Shown piece after piece: positions 61,004 through 64,000 of a DNA stretch of 64,000 nucleotides. The first letter of the stretch is position 1. Each line of letters starts with the position of its first letter. A program made the translations under genes and the position numbers. The notes beneath the pieces were generated by a model. That model did not search any database, had not been told where the DNA came from, and was given only the letters and a program-made list of their open reading frames with translations. Source of the DNA: CAYNST01 sp964434105 (GTDB taxonomy: Bacteria; Pseudomonadota; Gammaproteobacteria; Pseudomonadales; Cellvibrionaceae). The stretch spans positions 3,466 to 67,465 of the forward strand of contig CAYSTJ010000019.1 in the NCBI GenBank assembly GCA_964434105.1. The letters run 5' to 3'.

Positions 61004-61981
61004 CTATAGCTGAAATCCCCGTCTACCCTGAAGGCCACCACTGTGCATCAGCAGCAACACCGAACCTGGCGACCATTTGCCTGACTTGACGCCCTGCATA
61101 ACGCCCCAGACCAGCTTTGCGGTATAAACCGGATCCAGCGGTATTCCCGTTTCTGCTTCAAATGCTTCCATAAAGGCTTTCAGCGCTTGTGGAAACCGGC
61201 CGTAGCCGCCACCATGGAAGTCCGATTCCAGATAAAACTCCGCTGGCTTGGAATCCGTAGACTGTAGAGCCGCCGACCGCCGGATTATGCTGGCGTTCAT
61301 TTCATCAATTTCCTGCCGCTGCCCTTTTAGCACCTGATAACCGAAAACGGGAACGCCGTCTGCTCCGGCGAGCACGCCTGCCGCAGTACCCCCGGTTCCG
61401 CATGCGATGCAGATGGCGTCAGGTCGCAGCTCACACATTGCGATTGAAGTTTGCGCCCAGATTTTGCATCCCAGCGCCCCGGCGTCCGAGTTGCCCCCCT
61501 CGTCGATAACGTCGTGCTCACCCAGCAAGGTCATCATTTGCGCCCGGAACGCCGGGCTGTTCCTGCGTCGGTATTCCTGGCGTGTCACGAAATGCAGCCG
61601 CATACCCATTTCAACGGCATCGGCGAGCGTTGGACTCAGCTTCGCCGGTCGCTCACCACGAATCACCCCCCAAACCTCCAGCCCGAGATCCCGGCCCGCA
61701 AAAGCCAGGGCAACCAAATGATTTGAGTAGGCACCGCCGAACGTCAATACACGTCGACCACCACGCGAACAGATGTCGCGCAGCGGATAGTAGAGTTTGT
61801 ACAGTTTGTTTCCGGTCAGATAGGGGTGCATACGGTCTTCCCGTTTCATAACCAGCCTGATGTCAGCGTGCGTCAAAGCTCGGCATCTGACCTCCTGAAC
61901 CGGACATAACCGGGCCAGGTCGCTAATCGGTCGCGCCAGCCAGTCACGTGGCAACAACGCCTTGCTTTCAGGTAACATCAT
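61004..61981 (-). CDS. PLP-dependent 1-aminocyclopropane-1-carboxylate deaminase / D-cysteine desulfhydrase family protein
   Basis: 325 residues. The PLP lysine is Lys59 in LTGNKLYKL, and AYSNHLVALAFAG and CGTGGTAAGVLAG form the cofactor and phosphate-binding loops. The family covers ACC deaminases and D-cysteine desulfhydrases; which activity applies is not decided by the sequence, and D-cysteine desulfhydrase or a relative is the more common activity outside plant-associated bacteria. It is 70 bases upstream of the cNMP-rhodanese gene on the same strand. Confidence 0.88.
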   Translation of the reverse strand: MMLPESKALLPRDWLARPISDLARLCPVQEVRCRALTHADIRLVMKREDRMHPYLTGNKLYKLYYPLRDICSRGGRRVLTFGGAYSNHLVALAFAGRDLGLEVWGVIRGERPAKLSPTLADAVEMGMRLHFVTRQEYRRRNSPAFRAQMMTLLGEHDVIDEGGNSDAGALGCKIWAQTSIAMCELRPDAICIACGTGGTAAGVLAGADGVPVFGYQVLKGQRQEIDEMNASIIRRSAALQSTDSKPAEFYLESDFHGGGYGRFPQALKAFMEAFEAETGIPLDPVYTAKLVWGVMQGVKSGKWSPGSVLLLMHSGGLQGRRGFQL

Positions 61982-62044
61982 GGGAAACCGGACTGAATGT
62001 AAAAGAAGTCTGTATCAACAGTTTGGCAGCGTGTCCCGATTATT

Positions 62045-63424
62045 CTACCGGGGCACGGAAACGAGCGATATGGGTTTTTGCAGCGGATTGTGCCTGGGGC
62101 AAAAGCCACTTTCGCCAACGACAAACAATTCGGGGGTCATTACCCTTGGAACATCCGCACAACAGCGATTGCCCAGTTGGTCCAGAGCCTCACAGACGGG
62201 CATCTGATAATGCGCCAACCAGGCGGCGTACTGTCTTTCGCTTACCCCACAATAAGCTGCGACAAAGGCAGCGGGATTCTCCATAAACCGGCCAATTTGC
62301 GCCACGGGTATCGTAATATGACCCACGCCAGCCTGATAAGTCACAAAGTTTACGCCCTGGCGACTCATGCGTTCCAGCAGATTACCGCTGCTGGCATCAA
62401 CTGCCTGCTCTTCCCTGCGACGCAATTGCGCAACCTCCCCCTCCAGTCGCCGTTCGTGCTCCAGTCTGTATGCCAGCTCCATTTCTTTCATCGCGAGACG
62501 GTCGGAAAGCGCTTTGGTTCTTTGTGAAAGCTTTTCATCCAGTTCTGATTCGTAGTGTTGACGCAGGGATTCGATCATCAGTTTCTCGCTGCCCTGACTC
62601 CGCTGCAGTTTGTGCTCAAAGTATTCTCGCAGCCCCTCAATCTTTTGCGCCTGCCCATCGATCGTATGCTTCAGCTCGTCGTTGCGCTTCTGCGCATCGC
62701 GAAGGGATGCTTCCGCATTTTCGAGCTGTTGTCGCAGCACCGCCATTTTCTCAGCATACTCCAGCCGCTGTTCCCGCAGTGCCAATGCTTTGTCGCTGTT
62801 CATGGTAGCGATCCGCAAGCGCTGATCTTTCAATAGCTGCGCCACGCGATTGCGCAGATCCTGATCATAGGCGACATTCATCTGGCTCTTATCGCCGGGT
62901 GCAACATCTTTCCCTGAGTCAGGTCTCATCACTTCGCCGGAAGACTCATCTGCAGCCTTGAAATGAAGCCCCATTTTGTTGAGAGTTATCGTGCTCCTGA
63001 TAAGGTTCAGGTGATTGCTGTGGTTTTTCAGGTCTGGATCCCAGAGCTTGTCCCGGTACAAAGCAACTGGGCATTGTGATGCACACGCCAGGTGAATAGG
63101 GCCTGATCCCATATCCGGCCCTCTCGTCGGCGTGCGGGCCAGGTCCGCCAGCGGAAGATTCCAGGAAGCATCGACCATCCCCCTCGCGTCGAACGTGGTA
63201 AGGAAAAACACTGCCGCGACCACATGAAATCGGGAGTTGATCTCGACATAGACCGAGCGCACTGTACGCCCTGCGTATTCTTCCAGCGGAATGTACCCGT
63301 CAAGCAAGGCTTCAAATTCAGAGTACAAAAAATCCCTGACAAGGTTATCCATGCCAAAAAGAAGTATTGCCTGTGCTTTTTCATTGTTTGCAAGAAACAT
63401 AAGATCGGCCGACATGCCGCTCAT
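62045..63424 (-). CDS. Coiled-coil protein of unknown function with Cys/His-rich C-terminus
   Basis: 459 residues, no signal peptide or membrane helix. Residues 1-160 form a globular domain (LLFGMDNLVRDFLYSEFEALL, SVYVEINSRFHVVAAVFFLTTFD). Residues about 190-345 are a long heptad-rich coiled coil (KDQRLRIATMNSDKALALRE, KMAVLRQQLENAEASLRDAQ, SLRQHYESELDEKLSQRTKA). The C-terminal 105 residues contain CEALDQLGNRCCADV and GFCPRHNPLQ, a possible zinc-binding unit. I recall similar proteins annotated only as hypothetical in Pseudomonas-type genomes. A start at 63415 is an alternative. Confidence 0.75.
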   Translation of the reverse strand: MSGMSADLMFLANNEKAQAILLFGMDNLVRDFLYSEFEALLDGYIPLEEYAGRTVRSVYVEINSRFHVVAAVFFLTTFDARGMVDASWNLPLADLARTPTRGPDMGSGPIHLACASQCPVALYRDKLWDPDLKNHSNHLNLIRSTITLNKMGLHFKAADESSGEVMRPDSGKDVAPGDKSQMNVAYDQDLRNRVAQLLKDQRLRIATMNSDKALALREQRLEYAEKMAVLRQQLENAEASLRDAQKRNDELKHTIDGQAQKIEGLREYFEHKLQRSQGSEKLMIESLRQHYESELDEKLSQRTKALSDRLAMKEMELAYRLEHERRLEGEVAQLRRREEQAVDASSGNLLERMSRQGVNFVTYQAGVGHITIPVAQIGRFMENPAAFVAAYCGVSERQYAAWLAHYQMPVCEALDQLGNRCCADVPRVMTPELFVVGESGFCPRHNPLQKPISLVSVPR

Positions 63425-63586
63425 ACTGTTAAATTTCGCGGAGCTTGCTGACTACTCTACTATCGCCAGACCAAGCCGGTCGGTATGCGGGTTCTACCTG
63501 GCACTATTAAAGATAGAGTACGCGGATAAAAAAGGAAGGTCTGATGCAAAAATGGTGACGGGTCTTACAATAAAGCCTTGATCGCG
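63425..63586. other. Gap between microprotein and coiled-coil gene
   Basis: No gene. On the minus strand it contains the terminator of the 31-codon gene at its upstream end, then about 150 bases in which the coiled-coil gene promoter should lie; no hexamer pair was convincing. Confidence 0.4.
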
Positions 63587-63600
63587 TTAGCAATCAAGGC
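63575..63600 (-). terminator. Probable terminator of the 31-codon acidic gene
   Basis: On the minus strand GCCTTGAT (63600-63593), a 10-base loop containing the stop codon, then ATCAAGGC (63582-63575) and TTTATTG. An 8 bp stem with a short T-rich tail. The hairpin overlaps the last codons of the small gene. Confidence 0.55.
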
Positions 63601-63682
63601 ACTCGTCGAGATATTCATCCTGATCCAGTAAATCGTCCAGTATTAGTGTCGTTTCAAGTAATTCTTCTAGATAGTCCTGCAT
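63587..63682 (-). CDS. 31-residue acidic microprotein
   Basis: ATG at 63682 is preceded by GGAGG with a 6-base spacing, the strongest ribosome site I saw in this window. The product is MQDYLEELLETTLILDDLLD followed by QDEYLDECLDC, eleven Asp/Glu residues, no Lys or Arg, alternating Leu residues and two C-terminal cysteines. No known family comes to mind. A terminator hairpin overlaps its stop. The gene lies between tRNA-Asp (267 bases upstream on the same strand) and the coiled-coil protein gene. Confidence 0.7.
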   Translation of the reverse strand: MQDYLEELLETTLILDDLLDQDEYLDECLDC

Positions 63683-63948
63683 TTTTTCCTCCGTTCATAC
63701 TGATGATACCCGGGATAAAAGCACATTCAGGGCCGTTCCGGACATAAAGTCCCTCAGTCATTAAAGTTCAAAAATATGAATATGACGTGACAACGCAACG
63801 CAAATTGGTCGCGCCAGCTTTATAAGGTGAGTCTAGCCTGAAACGGGAAGAACTTAAGAGGAAATCAATAAAAACAGGAACTGATCGACATCCGGAAAGG
63901 ACCGACGTCAGATTTTGCGAATATTTTGAACCGCGTGAACTTTTTAAT
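63683..63948. other. Gap between tRNA-Asp and microprotein gene
   Basis: 266 bases without a gene, AT-rich. It must carry any tRNA terminator and the microprotein promoter; TATCAT at 63711-63706 on the minus strand is a possible -10. Nothing firmer could be identified. Confidence 0.35.
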
Positions 63949-64000
63949 TGGCGGACCGGACGGGGCTCGAACCCGCGACCTCCGGCGTGACAGGCCGGCA
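63949..64000 (-). tRNA. tRNA-Asp(GTC), 3' part (runs off the window)
   Basis: The last 52 bases of a tRNA on the minus strand with CCA encoded (63951-63949). The anticodon loop CTGTCAC gives GTC, and GTTCGAGCC with the T stem GCGGG/CCCGT and acceptor GTCCGCC are visible. The D arm and 5' acceptor strand lie beyond the window. The sequence matches aspartate tRNA well. Confidence 0.93.

Noticed and set aside
1..64000. CRISPR arrays, insertion sequences with transposases, prophage genes or rRNA
   Set aside because: No regularly spaced repeats, no transposase or integrase frames, no phage structural genes and no rRNA blocks were found; the only mobile sequences are the short MITE-like elements.

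Overview
The window is a chromosomal segment of a gammaproteobacterium of the Pseudomonadales/Cellvibrionales type. The main evidence is gene order that I recognise from Pseudomonas-like chromosomes: fimL beside nudC; dnaQ-rnhA-SAM methyltransferase facing gloB-mltD; glnS-cysS facing ppiB-lpxH; pepN-yeaC-rhomboid-phosphoesterase-nadK; and a siroheme reductase followed by a DUF934 gene. A beta-mannan degradation locus at the left end points to a plant-polysaccharide-degrading member such as a Cellvibrio relative. That placement is inference, since no rRNA gene is present.

Layout. 1-353: 5' part of an ibpA-type small heat-shock gene with a clear sigma-32 promoter. 349-2614: a membrane-anchored TAP-like hydrolase and an RluA-type pseudouridine synthase. 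2611-11477: mannan locus with a GH5 mannanase lipoprotein, a secreted SGNH acetylesterase, a mannobiose/cellobiose 2-epimerase, a GH130 mannosylglucose phosphorylase, a divergent LacI regulator with a perfect palindromic operator candidate, and a second, divergent AGE-fold protein. 11656-14558: tRNA-Pro(CGG), trmH, DAHP synthase, nfuA. 14879-24815: metH, a membrane glutaredoxin, DUF2970, a class III cyclase fused to FHA, a 40-residue membrane microprotein, sulfite/nitrite reductase with DUF934, and an aspartoacylase-like protein with rimK. 25121-40177: sohB, a membrane protein, nudC, fimL, dnaQ-rnhA-methyltransferase, gloB, mltD, an HDOD protein, djlA, a fructosamine kinase, a DnaJ-related protein and cysS. 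40229-53715: glnS, ppiB, lpxH, DUF1289-miaE, acnB, an SRPBCC-DLH fusion, a patatin, NfeD, a TonB-like lipoprotein, a lipoprotein methyltransferase, yceI and cytochrome b561. 53733-64000: pepN-yeaC-rhomboid-phosphoesterase-nadK, a double-cNMP/rhodanese protein, a PLP deaminase-family enzyme, a coiled-coil Cys-rich protein, a 31-residue acidic microprotein and the 3' part of tRNA-Asp.

How the genes work together. The mannan genes describe a route: deacetylation and cleavage of mannan outside the cytoplasm, conversion of mannobiose to mannosylglucose, then phosphorolysis to mannose-1-phosphate and glucose. No transporter for the oligosaccharides lies in the window. Most other genes are housekeeping.

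The most notable structure not explained by genes is a family of short dispersed elements at 6044, 14615 and 50727. They have 11-12 bp terminal inverted repeats (GTAACTATTCAG / CTGAATAGTTAC), each is flanked by a 7-9 bp direct repeat, and they come in a long and a short form. I read them as MITE-like non-autonomous transposons. A fourth, decayed piece may lie near 30016. No transposase, prophage, CRISPR array or rRNA gene was seen.
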